A DNA stretch of 64,000 nt, taken from positions 124,001 through 188,000 of the forward strand of contig JARJMZ020000036.1 in assembly GCA_029335875.2 (NCBI GenBank), read 5' to 3'. The DNA comes from Thermoprotei archaeon. GTDB taxonomy: Archaea; Thermoproteota; Thermoprotei_A; Sulfolobales; Acidilobaceae. Positions within the stretch are counted from its first letter, which is position 1; every line of letters starts with the position of its first letter. Below the pieces are notes generated by a model. That model saw nothing but the letters and a program-made list of their open reading frames with translations, was not told where the DNA came from and did not search any database. Shown piece after piece: positions 33,721 through 41,506 of the stretch. A program made the position numbers and the translations under genes.

Positions 33721-34452
33721 TTACATGTAGATGCCTTTAGCCTCCCTCTCCTCCCTCCTCTCCTGCTCTATTATTCTAAGTATCCTCTCGATCTCAGCCC
33801 TCTGAGTTCTCGCCAGCGCTTCAAGGTCTGCGAGGCTCACCTCCACCCCCAGTATCCTATCGGATACCACTTTAACACCCAAGAGGACCGCATCATAGTC
33901 TACGCCCTCCACGAGGGAATACGGTAGAACCATGGCTGCGGGCACCTCGAAATAGTCGAGGTACATGTATAGTAGGGCTAGGGGGCCCATAACGCCCAGC
34001 CCATATTCTAGCTCTGGAGCCTCCAGCATGGGGCCTTCGTAAAACCTGTTTTTAAGCCACCTATACCCGTAGGGGTCCCCCGAGGGCATGAAGTCCCTGC
34101 TAAGCCCCCCAACTAGTATTGAGAACTTTAAGTCAAGCTCGCCCATCCACTCCGCCAGCCCCCGCGTATAGTTTTCTATTGAATCCCTCTCGGGCACAGC
34201 CCTATTGACTATTATGAGGGTTCTAGGCTTCCTCAAATAGTAGACTTCAAAGGGGTATCCTATGCCGTCCTCCTCTACGGTAATAAATGGGGGCATGGAG
34301 TCTAATAGAATGTAGCCCACCTTGTCTGCTTTGAGGGCGAACGCCAGGTGCTTGGAAGTCATATACCCTACCATGCCGAAACCTCTAAACCCAGTTACTA
34401 CTATAGAGCCTTTGAGGTCAGCCTTCCTAACCCCTCTAAGGACCACCTCCAT
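33721..34452 (-). CDS. PAC2-family protein (proteasome assembly chaperone-like)
   Basis: 243 residues with the PAC2 landmarks GFRGFGMVGYMTSKHL and the C-terminal-half GGLSRDFMP and MGPLALLYMYLDYFEVPAAMVLPYS. PAC2 relatives assist 20S proteasome alpha-ring assembly; archaeal members are not well studied. It lies 3 nt downstream of the PUA gene and convergent with tgtA (3 nt between stops). The C-terminal 40 residues form an acidic/basic coil (RTQRAEIERILRIIEQERRE). Confidence 0.8.
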   Translation of the reverse strand: MEVVLRGVRKADLKGSIVVTGFRGFGMVGYMTSKHLAFALKADKVGYILLDSMPPFITVEEDGIGYPFEVYYLRKPRTLIIVNRAVPERDSIENYTRGLAEWMGELDLKFSILVGGLSRDFMPSGDPYGYRWLKNRFYEGPMLEAPELEYGLGVMGPLALLYMYLDYFEVPAAMVLPYSLVEGVDYDAVLLGVKVVSDRILGVEVSLADLEALARTQRAEIERILRIIEQERREEREAKGIYM

Positions 34453-34455
34453 CTC

Positions 34456-34950
34456 TCAAACCTCTCCAGCTAACCTCCTAACCCTCACAATCTCCCCTTT
34501 CTCCACGTTTTTAACTGTTAATGGTGGGAGTTTAAGTTTACCGACACCAACAACAACGTCATCCTCGTCTACAACAATAACTTCATCTCCGGGCCTTAAG
34601 CCAGGGTCTAAGTCGACCACTACAGGCCTCATAATGTTACCCTTAATATTGCCAGCCTCCCCCCTCATTATCACCACTCTAAACCTTGGAGGCTCCACAG
34701 CCCTAACTATTATGTTGCAAGCCTCTATGCTTAAAGCGAACAATCCGTCGGAAGCTCTCAAGGTTAAAATCATTGAATCCCCCCTCCACACATACCTCAC
34801 CCTCCCAGTCCCTGAAAGCTCTACTTTCAAGTCTTCAGGGGGGTGGGTTAAAGCCCTAGCCACCTTCTCGTCGAACTGGTATGCTAGGGTCGCGTAAACA
34901 CGCCTATACTCGGCCGCTGTCGGAGGCCTCCCAGCCATTGATACCTCCAA
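34456..34950 (-). CDS. PUA-domain protein, likely the detached C-terminal part of archaeosine TGT
   Basis: 164 residues. VRYVWRGDSMILTLRASDGLFALSIEACNIIV matches the C2 segment that precedes PUA in full-length TgtA, and the rest (VVVDLDPGLRPGDEVIVVDEDDVVVGVGKL) is a PUA fold that binds the tRNA 3' end. Because tgtA in the same neighbourhood ends without PUA, I infer a split enzyme with the halves on opposite strands. ATG 34950 is 3 nt from PAC2's start region on the other side; both form a two-gene operon. Confidence 0.75.
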   Translation of the reverse strand: MEVSMAGRPPTAAEYRRVYATLAYQFDEKVARALTHPPEDLKVELSGTGRVRYVWRGDSMILTLRASDGLFALSIEACNIIVRAVEPPRFRVVIMRGEAGNIKGNIMRPVVVDLDPGLRPGDEVIVVDEDDVVVGVGKLKLPPLTVKNVEKGEIVRVRRLAGEV

Positions 34951-35014
34951 GGGAGGGGCTGAGCCTTCAAGTCTTATAAATACTAGGGAGTATCCTAAAT
35001 TAGGCTCAAACAGT

Positions 35015-35365
35015 TTGAACGAGGACTCTGGGGCTTTGGAAGTTAAAGTTTACCTTGGAATAGACTGGAAGAGCAGGCTCGCGCAGGAGATTTTAAGCGA
35101 GGTCGAGAGAATCCTAGCTTCAAACTACGGGTTTAACGTTGAAATTAATGTTATGGAGCTTCCCCTGGGCGACACTGATCCTGAGGCTGAGAATATGCCT
35201 ATAATAGTGGTTAACAATAGGACAGTAGTTAGGGGGAGAATCCCCTCAGCTCAAGAACTCCTAGACGCCCTATTTGAAGCGTTAAGCTCAGAGGTGGGGG
35301 AGACCCTACTAGGGTTCCCCCTACTGGATAACGGCGGAGAAGCTGAAGAGGATTTTATTGTTTAA
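35015..35365 (+). CDS. Small thioredoxin-fold-like protein without CxxC
   Basis: 116 residues. LEVKVYLGIDWKSRLAQEILSEVERIL then VEINVMELPLG, NMPIIVVNNRTVVRGRIPSAQELLDALFE resembles the beta-alpha-beta/cis-Pro layout of glutaredoxin-like folds, but no active-site cysteine exists. TTG 35015 is the listed start; TTG 35036 (LEVKVYL) fits the TATA position (about 34995-35003) better and may be the true one. Its end overlaps the convergent Cys-rich gene by 4 nt. Function unknown. Confidence 0.6.
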   Translation: MNEDSGALEVKVYLGIDWKSRLAQEILSEVERILASNYGFNVEINVMELPLGDTDPEAENMPIIVVNNRTVVRGRIPSAQELLDALFEALSSEVGETLLGFPLLDNGGEAEEDFIV

Positions 35366-35658
35366 ACTATGAAAGCCTGGCTAACGACATCCTGGAAGTC
35401 TCTTGGAAGAGTTTTACCCCTCTCAGTATAGTAGCCGTAAACCTTTTCAAGGAACTTAGTGAATATGGGGCACCCCTCAAACCTCCCATCCCTATTACAC
35501 CTCCCAACCCTACCCTCAACAGTGACCATTAGGAGGCACTGTAAAGTCTTCTTGTCAAAATAGGGGCAGAGTTTATGCTGTTTCTTGGCGCTCTTAACCA
35601 TTAAGGCCACCCACCTCTTCTCCGGGGAATCCTCAGCAGTATCGGGTGGCCTGCTCAA
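35362..35658 (-). CDS. Small conserved Cys4 protein
   Basis: 98 residues with LCPYFDKKTLQCLLMVTVEG and RCNRDGRFEGCPIF, four cysteines in two pairs that could hold zinc or an iron-sulfur cluster. The C-terminal half is helical. It resembles in layout the 79-residue Cys-rich protein at 53305-53544. I do not know its function; it may be an RNA- or protein-binding knuckle. Confidence 0.6.
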   Translation of the reverse strand: MSRPPDTAEDSPEKRWVALMVKSAKKQHKLCPYFDKKTLQCLLMVTVEGRVGRCNRDGRFEGCPIFTKFLEKVYGYYTERGKTLPRDFQDVVSQAFIV

Positions 35659-35737
35659 AGGCTTTCACCCCCCGAAAATTTGCGTGTTCAGAGGTTTAAA
35701 AGGGCAGGATGGTTTTGTTGAAATAAATAGGATGGTT

Positions 35738-36037
35738 TTAGGCCCACTCGCTCTCATCTATTTCGGCAAGGTATAGGAGCCCGTCCTTGTCTATGTGGAT
35801 CTTATTGTTTTGAGCTAGCTTGCTTAGCGTTCTCCTAAGCTTGTCCTCGCTAACTATGCCGGAGAACCTGGATTTAAGCTCTCTGAAACCTATACTCCCC
35901 TTTTCCCTGACTATACTTAGTATTATTGTTTCAAGCTCGTGCTCGTTGGGGGCTACGGCGACGGTGATATCGTCGTCCTCATATATTTTAGCAAGCTTTA
36001 AACTAAAGCTGTTGTTACGGTCTTCTTTGGAACCCAC
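35738..36037 (-). CDS. Small winged-helix DNA-binding protein
   Basis: 99 residues; the C-terminal 60 form a winged helix (TIILSIVREKGSIGFRELKSRF, SEDKLRRTLSKLAQNNKIHIDKDGLLYL). No ligand domain. It could be a local transcription regulator or part of a larger complex. The ATG start gives MGSKEDRNNSF; monocistronic on the minus strand. Confidence 0.65.
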   Translation of the reverse strand: MGSKEDRNNSFSLKLAKIYEDDDITVAVAPNEHELETIILSIVREKGSIGFRELKSRFSGIVSEDKLRRTLSKLAQNNKIHIDKDGLLYLAEIDESEWA

Positions 36038-36149
36038 AGGAACACGCCCCGCAAGTTTATAGTATACCGGAGGCTATAAAATTGAAGGGTTATACTAGAG
36101 TCTACACTCTTTTAACTGGGGGGCGCCCAGACGTTCAAACGGGGCTCCA

Positions 36150-36512
36150 GTGGCTGCTCTCATAGAAGAGCTGGAGGCTGTCTACGAGCTCCTACTAGAG
36201 TATAGAGAGAAGCTCGACAGGCTCAATGGAAACAGGGGGGCCCCTCAAAACAGCTACAATGGAAACCCGGACGTCACAGCCTGGAAGTTCCAGATAGCCA
36301 CCCTTGAAACAGGGTGCGCTAAAGTTATAAGGCACCTCTCGAAAGGCGAGCATGTTCAAGCTAGAGTAGAAGCCTGCAGCTTGAAGAGCGCCGCCGAGGC
36401 CGCGCTCAGGAGGTGGGGAGACCACTATTTAACCTCGCATCCCAGGGTTTTGATCTTACACTTAATAGCATACTCTAGTAGCCTCTGTGGGGGGGATGAG
36501 GTTTCAGCTTAA
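36150..36512 (+). CDS. Uncharacterised helical protein
   Basis: 120 residues, two predicted helix bundles: ALIEELEAVYELLLEYREKLDRLNG and QIATLETGCAKVIRHLSKGEHVQARVEACSLKSAAEAALRRWGDH. No motif recognised. GTG start with a GGGG just upstream. It lies 35 bp before an M50 protease gene on the same strand and shares its transcript, because no TATA box fits between. Confidence 0.55.
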   Translation: MAALIEELEAVYELLLEYREKLDRLNGNRGAPQNSYNGNPDVTAWKFQIATLETGCAKVIRHLSKGEHVQARVEACSLKSAAEAALRRWGDHYLTSHPRVLILHLIAYSSSLCGGDEVSA

Positions 36513-36547
36513 AAGGCTGGAGCCCCCCTTAATTCTCGGTATTTAAA

Positions 36548-37129
36548 ATGTTGAGGCGCGGCAGGATAGGTTTATACTCTGAGGTTGAGGAGCCCGCTTC
36601 CTGGGTTTTAGCTATAGCTGTGCTAGCGTTCGCCCTTGGAGGTTTGAAGTCTCTCAGCCCGAGCTTCCTACTATCCCCGCTCTTCATAGGGATTTTAACC
36701 GGCTTTACAGCCCACGAGCTAGCCCATAGGGGTGTTGCGAGGGCTTATGGGATGTCGGCTAGCTTTGTAGCCTTCGTCCCCGGCCTGGTAATAACGTTCC
36801 TGTCTGGGTTCTTACCAGTAAAGTTCCTAGCGCCGGGCTACGTGAAGACCTTAGCTTTCTACAGGTATAACGTTAAAGGCATCCTATACTCTGTAGCCGC
36901 CGGGCCTCTAACTAATATAGTCATAGCATCCATAGCCATAGCCTTGGGACATATCTACCCCGGGTGGTCCATTTTCCTAGGAGGCATAGCTTGGGTTAAC
37001 GGATGGCTCGCCTTCTTCAACCTACTACCAATACCCCCCCTAGACGGCTCTAAAATATTTGCCTTAAACAAGCCCCTCTGGGCAGCCTTGATAATAGCAG
37101 CTTTCGCCCTAACATTCCTTTTAACATAA
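36548..37129 (+). CDS. Membrane metalloprotease, M50/site-2-protease family
   Basis: 193 residues, four or five membrane spans. HExxH is present as HELAH (about residue 56-60) in the first core span and the third zinc ligand as the NLLPIPPLDGSK motif (about 157-168). S2P-like proteases cut within the membrane, often in signalling. It is one of the short, PDZ-less forms. Second gene of a two-gene operon with the helical protein upstream. Confidence 0.85.
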   Translation: MLRRGRIGLYSEVEEPASWVLAIAVLAFALGGLKSLSPSFLLSPLFIGILTGFTAHELAHRGVARAYGMSASFVAFVPGLVITFLSGFLPVKFLAPGYVKTLAFYRYNVKGILYSVAAGPLTNIVIASIAIALGHIYPGWSIFLGGIAWVNGWLAFFNLLPIPPLDGSKIFALNKPLWAALIIAAFALTFLLT

Positions 37130-37139
37130 GGGAGTTGAA

Positions 37140-37400
37140 GGAGTTCGGGCTTCATAGCGGCTAGTATACAGTAGATCCGCCCTCGGCTTCGCCGGCCTCA
37201 AGGCCCCTTTCATCGGGGCTAATATCTTAGGCCTCAACCCGTTCAGGGCAACCCTCAACACACGACTCCCCCCATCGAGTTCGTAGTTGTGGAGAAACTC
37301 CACATATCGGCTCTTCTCAAGTTCCCGCCCGCTCAGGTCTCCATAGCATACCCGCACTGCGGGCAGATTCTCCACGTAATCAATAGTTAGCCGGTCTTCA
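37140..37400 (-). pseudogene. Remnant of IS200/IS605-type TnpB, C-terminal zinc-ribbon part
   Basis: On the minus strand, WRICPQCGYAMET (around 37376-37339) matches the first CPxCG knuckle of a TnpB zinc ribbon; after a frameshift the next frame reads GRELEKSRYVEFLHNYELDG then RVLRVALNGLRPKI, which aligns with the second half of the ribbon (RYVEC..CG.E.D.....ALN) with its cysteines lost. The tail ends YTSRYEARTPST. The DNA also holds several hairpins (gtggag/ctccac, gcccc/ggggc, ggcc/ggcc), as at TnpB right ends. Stop codon and frameshift mean it is dead. Confidence 0.5.
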
Positions 37401-37455
37401 AACCCTTTATGAAACCCGGGAAACAGTAACGTAAAGCTTTTTAGGTAATGGTTAA

Positions 37456-37466
37456 GTTATATAATC
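37456..37466 (+). promoter_or_regulatory. TATA box of argF (leaderless)
   Basis: gttatataatc is centred 24 bp upstream of GTG 37485, so transcription probably begins at or next to the start codon. No Shine-Dalgarno is visible. Confidence 0.6.
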
Positions 37467-37484
37467 TGAAATTCTCTGGAGAGA

Positions 37485-38432
37485 GTGGTGTTCAGTTTGA
37501 GGTTTAAGGGTAGGGATTTGATTGAACTTATCGATTATACTCCCGAGGAGGTTAGGTTTATTGTTGAGTCTGGTTTGGAGTTTAAGAGGAGGTTTTACGC
37601 TGGGGAGCGCGTTATCAATGTTCTCCTTGGTAGGACTATTGCTTTGTTGTTCGAGAAGTCTAGTACTAGGACTAGGGTTAGTTTTGAGGTTGCTGCTAGG
37701 CAGCTTGGAGCTAGCTCTATATACCTTGGGTGGAGTGAATTACAGCTTGTTCGAGGCGAGACTCTTGCTGATACTGCTAGGACTCTTTCTAGGTATGTTG
37801 ATGGCATTGTGGCTAGGGTTAAGGAGCATTGGAAGATTGTTGAGCTCGCCGAACACGCTAGTGTCCCCGTTATTAATGGGCTTAGCGATTTAAGCCACCC
37901 CCTTCAGGCCCTGGGGGATATGATGACTATTTTAGAGAAGAAGGGAAGGCTTGAGGGGGTCAAACTTGTCTTCGTCGGGGACGGCTCCGACAACGTTCTT
38001 AACAGCCTCCTGGTGGCAGGCTCTAAGCTGGGCCTCCACATAGTCGTGGCTTCCCCGGGTCAGCTGAGGCCTGATGAGAGCCTATTGAGGCATGCCATGG
38101 AGGTCTCAAGGGATACTGGGGCTACTATAGAGTTCATTGAGGACCCCTTCGAGGCTGTTAGGGGCGCTGACATAGTTTATACTGACGTGTGGGTTAGCAT
38201 GGGCCAAGAAGCTATTAGGGAGGAGAAAGTTAGACTACTCAAGGACTACCAGGTTAACAGTAGGCTTATGGAGGCTGCTGGGGATCGAGCGTTGTTCATG
38301 CACTGCCTCCCAGCAAAGAGGGGGGAGGAGGTTACAGACGATGTTATAGACGGCCCTCAGAGCATAGTTTGGGATCAGGCTGAGAACAGGCTTCATATAC
38401 AGAAAGCTATACTAGCCCTGCTAATACCTTAA
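37485..38432 (+). CDS. argF: Ornithine carbamoyltransferase
   Basis: 315 residues. Carbamoyl-phosphate loop [17 protein letters not shown], and the ornithine-binding segment [10 protein letters not shown] are all intact. It makes citrulline from ornithine and carbamoyl phosphate, or the reverse with carbamate kinase to yield ATP. No other arginine-biosynthesis gene is nearby; carbamate kinase is encoded at 53693-54625 in the same window. GTG 37485 is the likely leaderless start; GTG 37488 is next. The 5' codons are markedly T/G-ending. Confidence 0.93.
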   Translation: MVFSLRFKGRDLIELIDYTPEEVRFIVESGLEFKRRFYAGERVINVLLGRTIALLFEKSSTRTRVSFEVAARQLGASSIYLGWSELQLVRGETLADTARTLSRYVDGIVARVKEHWKIVELAEHASVPVINGLSDLSHPLQALGDMMTILEKKGRLEGVKLVFVGDGSDNVLNSLLVAGSKLGLHIVVASPGQLRPDESLLRHAMEVSRDTGATIEFIEDPFEAVRGADIVYTDVWVSMGQEAIREEKVRLLKDYQVNSRLMEAAGDRALFMHCLPAKRGEEVTDDVIDGPQSIVWDQAENRLHIQKAILALLIP

Positions 38433-38531
38433 CCTTCTAGTTAACGTTTTAAAGACTCCGCTAACAGCTAATATGGAGGTTATAAAGCTTATTAACGTTT
38501 AGGGTAATATTACATTATGTGAGGGGTTGAA

Positions 38532-39644
38532 GTGGAGGGTTTAGAAGAGAAGTTACAGGTGAGCAGGGAAGACTTAGCTAGGATTATAAAGGAGCTTAAG
38601 TCATGGAGCGCCCCGGCGACAGTACTCCTAAGCCTATATATTCCGGCGGGAAGGCCTTTAAGCGACGTACTTCAGCTTTTAAGACAGGAGTACGCTATAA
38701 CTGATAACATTAAACTTAAGAGGACGAGGCAAGCTGTTAAGAGGGCCCTATCGGCAGCTATAGAGAGGCTTCAGCTTTTATCTAAAGTCCCGCCTAATGG
38801 CCTCGTAGTCTTCTGCGGCGAGAACATTAACAACGGGGATTTCATATGCTACATGCTGTCCCCGCCCGAGAAAGTTCCTGTATTCTATTATAGGACTGAG
38901 AAGTACTTCGTGACATCCTTCCTAGAGGATATGGTAGAGAAGAGAGATGTTGTGGGCATAATAATAGTTGAGAGGGATCAAGCGACTATAGGGGTATTGA
39001 AAGGGGGGAGGTTGGAGGTTCTCGAAGAACTTGAAGGGTATGTGCCTGGCAAGCACGAGAAGGGAGGCCAGAGCCAGAGGAGGTATGAGAGGATTATAGA
39101 GCAACTTGTAGAAGAGTTCTTCAAGAAAGTGGCGGAAGCAGCTAACAGGCATTTCCTCCCAATGCTGGAGAAGGGTGTTCTTAAAGGTATAATAGTGGGA
39201 GGCCCGGGGTATGCTAAGATAGATTTCGTTAAAGGGGGCTTCCTAGACTATAGGCTCCAACAGCTATTATCTAGAGAACTCGTAGACGTAGCCTACCAGG
39301 GCTATGAGGGACTCAAAGAAGCTGTGATGAAGAGTAGCGACGTAGTACAGGCTCAGATATACAGGGAGGCTGCGGAGGCCCTTGAAGAGTTTAAGGGCCA
39401 CCTAGCTACTATGACGGGCTTAGCCGTCTACGGGCCCCGAGAAGTCTCCTTAGCGCTAGAAGCGGGGGCCCTGAAAACACTCCTAATACACCAGGCTAGA
39501 GAAGATGTGGGTAAGTGGAAACAGGAGGGGGCCGCTCGGGGGGCTAAGGTAGTAGTTATACCTGAAGGCTTACCTGAAGCGGGCTGGTTTATGGAGACTT
39601 TCGAAGGCCTAGCTGGAGTCTTAAGGTATAAAATCTCATTTTAA
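38532..39644 (+). CDS. prf1: Peptide chain release factor aRF1
   Basis: 370 residues, three domains. Domain 2 has GGQ in KHEKGGQSQRR (near 180). In domain 1 the stop-codon NIKS motif reads NIKL (59-62, in AITDNIKLKRTRQ), and the YxCxxxF motif reads YRTEKYF; the domain 3 C-terminal region ends RYKISF. It recognises all three stops and releases the peptide. GTG start with gagggg 5 nt upstream. Known archaeal variants of NIKS exist, so function is not in doubt. Confidence 0.92.
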   Translation: MEGLEEKLQVSREDLARIIKELKSWSAPATVLLSLYIPAGRPLSDVLQLLRQEYAITDNIKLKRTRQAVKRALSAAIERLQLLSKVPPNGLVVFCGENINNGDFICYMLSPPEKVPVFYYRTEKYFVTSFLEDMVEKRDVVGIIIVERDQATIGVLKGGRLEVLEELEGYVPGKHEKGGQSQRRYERIIEQLVEEFFKKVAEAANRHFLPMLEKGVLKGIIVGGPGYAKIDFVKGGFLDYRLQQLLSRELVDVAYQGYEGLKEAVMKSSDVVQAQIYREAAEALEEFKGHLATMTGLAVYGPREVSLALEAGALKTLLIHQAREDVGKWKQEGAARGAKVVVIPEGLPEAGWFMETFEGLAGVLRYKISF

Positions 39645-39701
39645 ACTCTAAAATAGACCTAGACAAATCCTCGGAGAGGCTCGCCTAGGAGGATTTAGCT
39701 T

Positions 39702-40238
39702 TCAGTCTCTCGAGGAGCTCCACCTAATCCTTTCAACCCCCCCAATCTCCTCTATAAACTCTGCTGTCGAAGGTGTAACAGCTTTCTTCCACGACTCGTC
39801 GCCCCGGGCTATCTTAGCCCTTATAACTTCGCCTCTCCACTCTTCCCTGTTAAATATAGGGGGCTGTATTGTTTTTATCCCGGCGTCCATGAATATCTTG
39901 GCGATTACCGGGTTACGCGTCAATATAGCCTCGACCCTGGGGACGTATGATAGGACGTAGTAGACGCTACCTATACTCGTCTCTAAAGTCGTTATAGTTG
40001 CCGTTATAGCTTTATCGAGAGGTATCCCCTCGTCTTTAAAGGAGAGCCTGATCATCTCTATCCTCTCCCCCGCAGTGAAAGGGTTCCTCGGGGTATAGTT
40101 CTCAGAAGCCATACCTACTAGGAACACTATCTCATCAAACCCTATCTCGAAAGCCCACCTGGTTATAGCTAGATGGCCTCTATGGAACGGCTGAAACCTC
40201 CCGAAAAGGAGGGCCCTCCTCGGCCTTTCAACCACCAT
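39702..40238 (-). CDS. nadM: Nicotinamide-nucleotide adenylyltransferase
   Basis: 178 residues. Nucleotidyltransferase signature GRFQPFHRGHL, then FLVGMASENYTPRNPFTAGER and the C-terminal TPSTAEFI segment standing for ISSTxxR. It joins NMN and ATP to form NAD. Single gene, convergent with aRF1. The start at 40238 is a GTG. Confidence 0.93.
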   Translation of the reverse strand: MVVERPRRALLFGRFQPFHRGHLAITRWAFEIGFDEIVFLVGMASENYTPRNPFTAGERIEMIRLSFKDEGIPLDKAITATITTLETSIGSVYYVLSYVPRVEAILTRNPVIAKIFMDAGIKTIQPPIFNREEWRGEVIRAKIARGDESWKKAVTPSTAEFIEEIGGVERIRWSSSRD

Positions 40239-40404
40239 GGAGCTCCTCCCCTAAACCGAGGGTATTTAACGCTTTTAAACAAAATACTCCACGATACAGT
40301 GCCAGGAGGCTGTTCCACGTGCACCCTTCAAGCTCCACGTGAACCTACAGTAAAGAAGGCTGTAAAAGAGTGGGGGGAAGTGAAGGTTATGGTAGGGTTT
40401 AACC

Positions 40405-41505
40405 TCAGCTTAACTCCTCCGGAACCTCGGCTATAAACCTTCTGTATATGGCGTAGTAAGCTGCTACAGTGAAGACTACTATGGATAATACTAGGAATGC
40501 TAGGATCATATATACCATGGGGAGTGGTATGTCCATGTAGAAGTTTGCGAAGAGGGAGACGGGCAGGCCTTCATTGTCCATTAAAACCATGTTCGGATAC
40601 CTGGAGCCGTCATTGAGCACTTCTCCCAGAGCCACGGCGAGGAGGGCTAGAGGCCCCAGCCATTTGACGTTGCCCGGTATACTTGTTTCCAGAGATTTCA
40701 GGGCTTTATACCCTAACACGGCGAGGAGGGCTACTGTGACTAGTTTAACTGCTAGTATGGGGGCGTAGGTGGTGTTGACAGCGTTGAATAGTAGTGGAGA
40801 GTAGCGTGATAGGCTGAGCCAGTATAGGGGGCCGAAGGCGAGCTGAGCTATTAATAGGGTGAACCCTAATTTAACCCCTAACTGGGCTCCCCTAACGTCC
40901 CTGTCCAGGATTGCGAGGCTGGCTATTACGAAGCCCCCTACGGAGATCACCGCCGCCACAGTGTGTAGGTATAAAGTCCAGAATAGCGGGTTAGTGTAGG
41001 GCATGAAGCCGGGGTTATTCCCAGTTTGCAGGTAATATGTTATAGCGTGCGGATAGTTAATCTCGGCGAAGATAGCTCTAAAGCCTAGGGGGACCCCGAA
41101 GCCTGAGAGGGCCATGATCCACATTAGCATCGTGTGGCTACGCGGGCTTATCTTACCCCAAGTATACCAGCTCGCGGCTATAGCGGGGATCCTGATCATT
41201 ATGGAGGCTACAGCTATAGCTAGGGGTATGAACAGGGTGTTAGTGGCCAGGGTGAGTAGGGCTGTGAAGAAGCCTGCGAGGAACACGGTGATTATAGTTC
41301 CCCACACGCCTGAAAATAACTCTGAAACTATTAGCAGTTTAAATGTTTTCCTAGCGAACACCTCATACCAGGGGTCCCCAGTTTTATAAGCCATATGCCT
41401 ACTCCACGCAGAAATAAGGCCGACACCTAGGGTCATAGCGGTGAAAAGCACGTGAAAAGTAACCGAGAGGCCTAGCCCTAGGAAGCCTATGAATACAGCG
41501 TCCAC
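40405..41505 (-). CDS. Second bd-oxidase subunit, CydA-related rather than CydB
   Basis: 366 residues, about nine membrane spans. The beginning GLGLSVTFHVLFTAMTLGVGLISAW and FARKTFKLLIVSELFSGVWGTIITVFLAGF repeats the N-terminal layout of CydA (His in first span, ExxxG second), so this is a CydA-prime type subunit, not CydB. It likely forms the membrane partner of the CydA encoded just upstream in an archaeal bd-type oxygen reductase. GTG start 1 nt after the cydA stop. Whether it binds haem cannot be read here. Confidence 0.8.
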   Translation of the reverse strand: MDAVFIGFLGLGLSVTFHVLFTAMTLGVGLISAWSRHMAYKTGDPWYEVFARKTFKLLIVSELFSGVWGTIITVFLAGFFTALLTLATNTLFIPLAIAVASIMIRIPAIAASWYTWGKISPRSHTMLMWIMALSGFGVPLGFRAIFAEINYPHAITYYLQTGNNPGFMPYTNPLFWTLYLHTVAAVISVGGFVIASLAILDRDVRGAQLGVKLGFTLLIAQLAFGPLYWLSLSRYSPLLFNAVNTTYAPILAVKLVTVALLAVLGYKALKSLETSIPGNVKWLGPLALLAVALGEVLNDGSRYPNMVLMDNEGLPVSLFANFYMDIPLPMVYMILAFLVLSIVVFTVAAYYAIYRRFIAEVPEELS

Positions 41506-41506
41506 G

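Noticed and set aside
37121-37375. 84-codon minus-strand open frame taken as an intact gene
   Set aside because: It is the out-of-frame tail of the TnpB remnant; the zinc knuckle that belongs to it lies in another frame.
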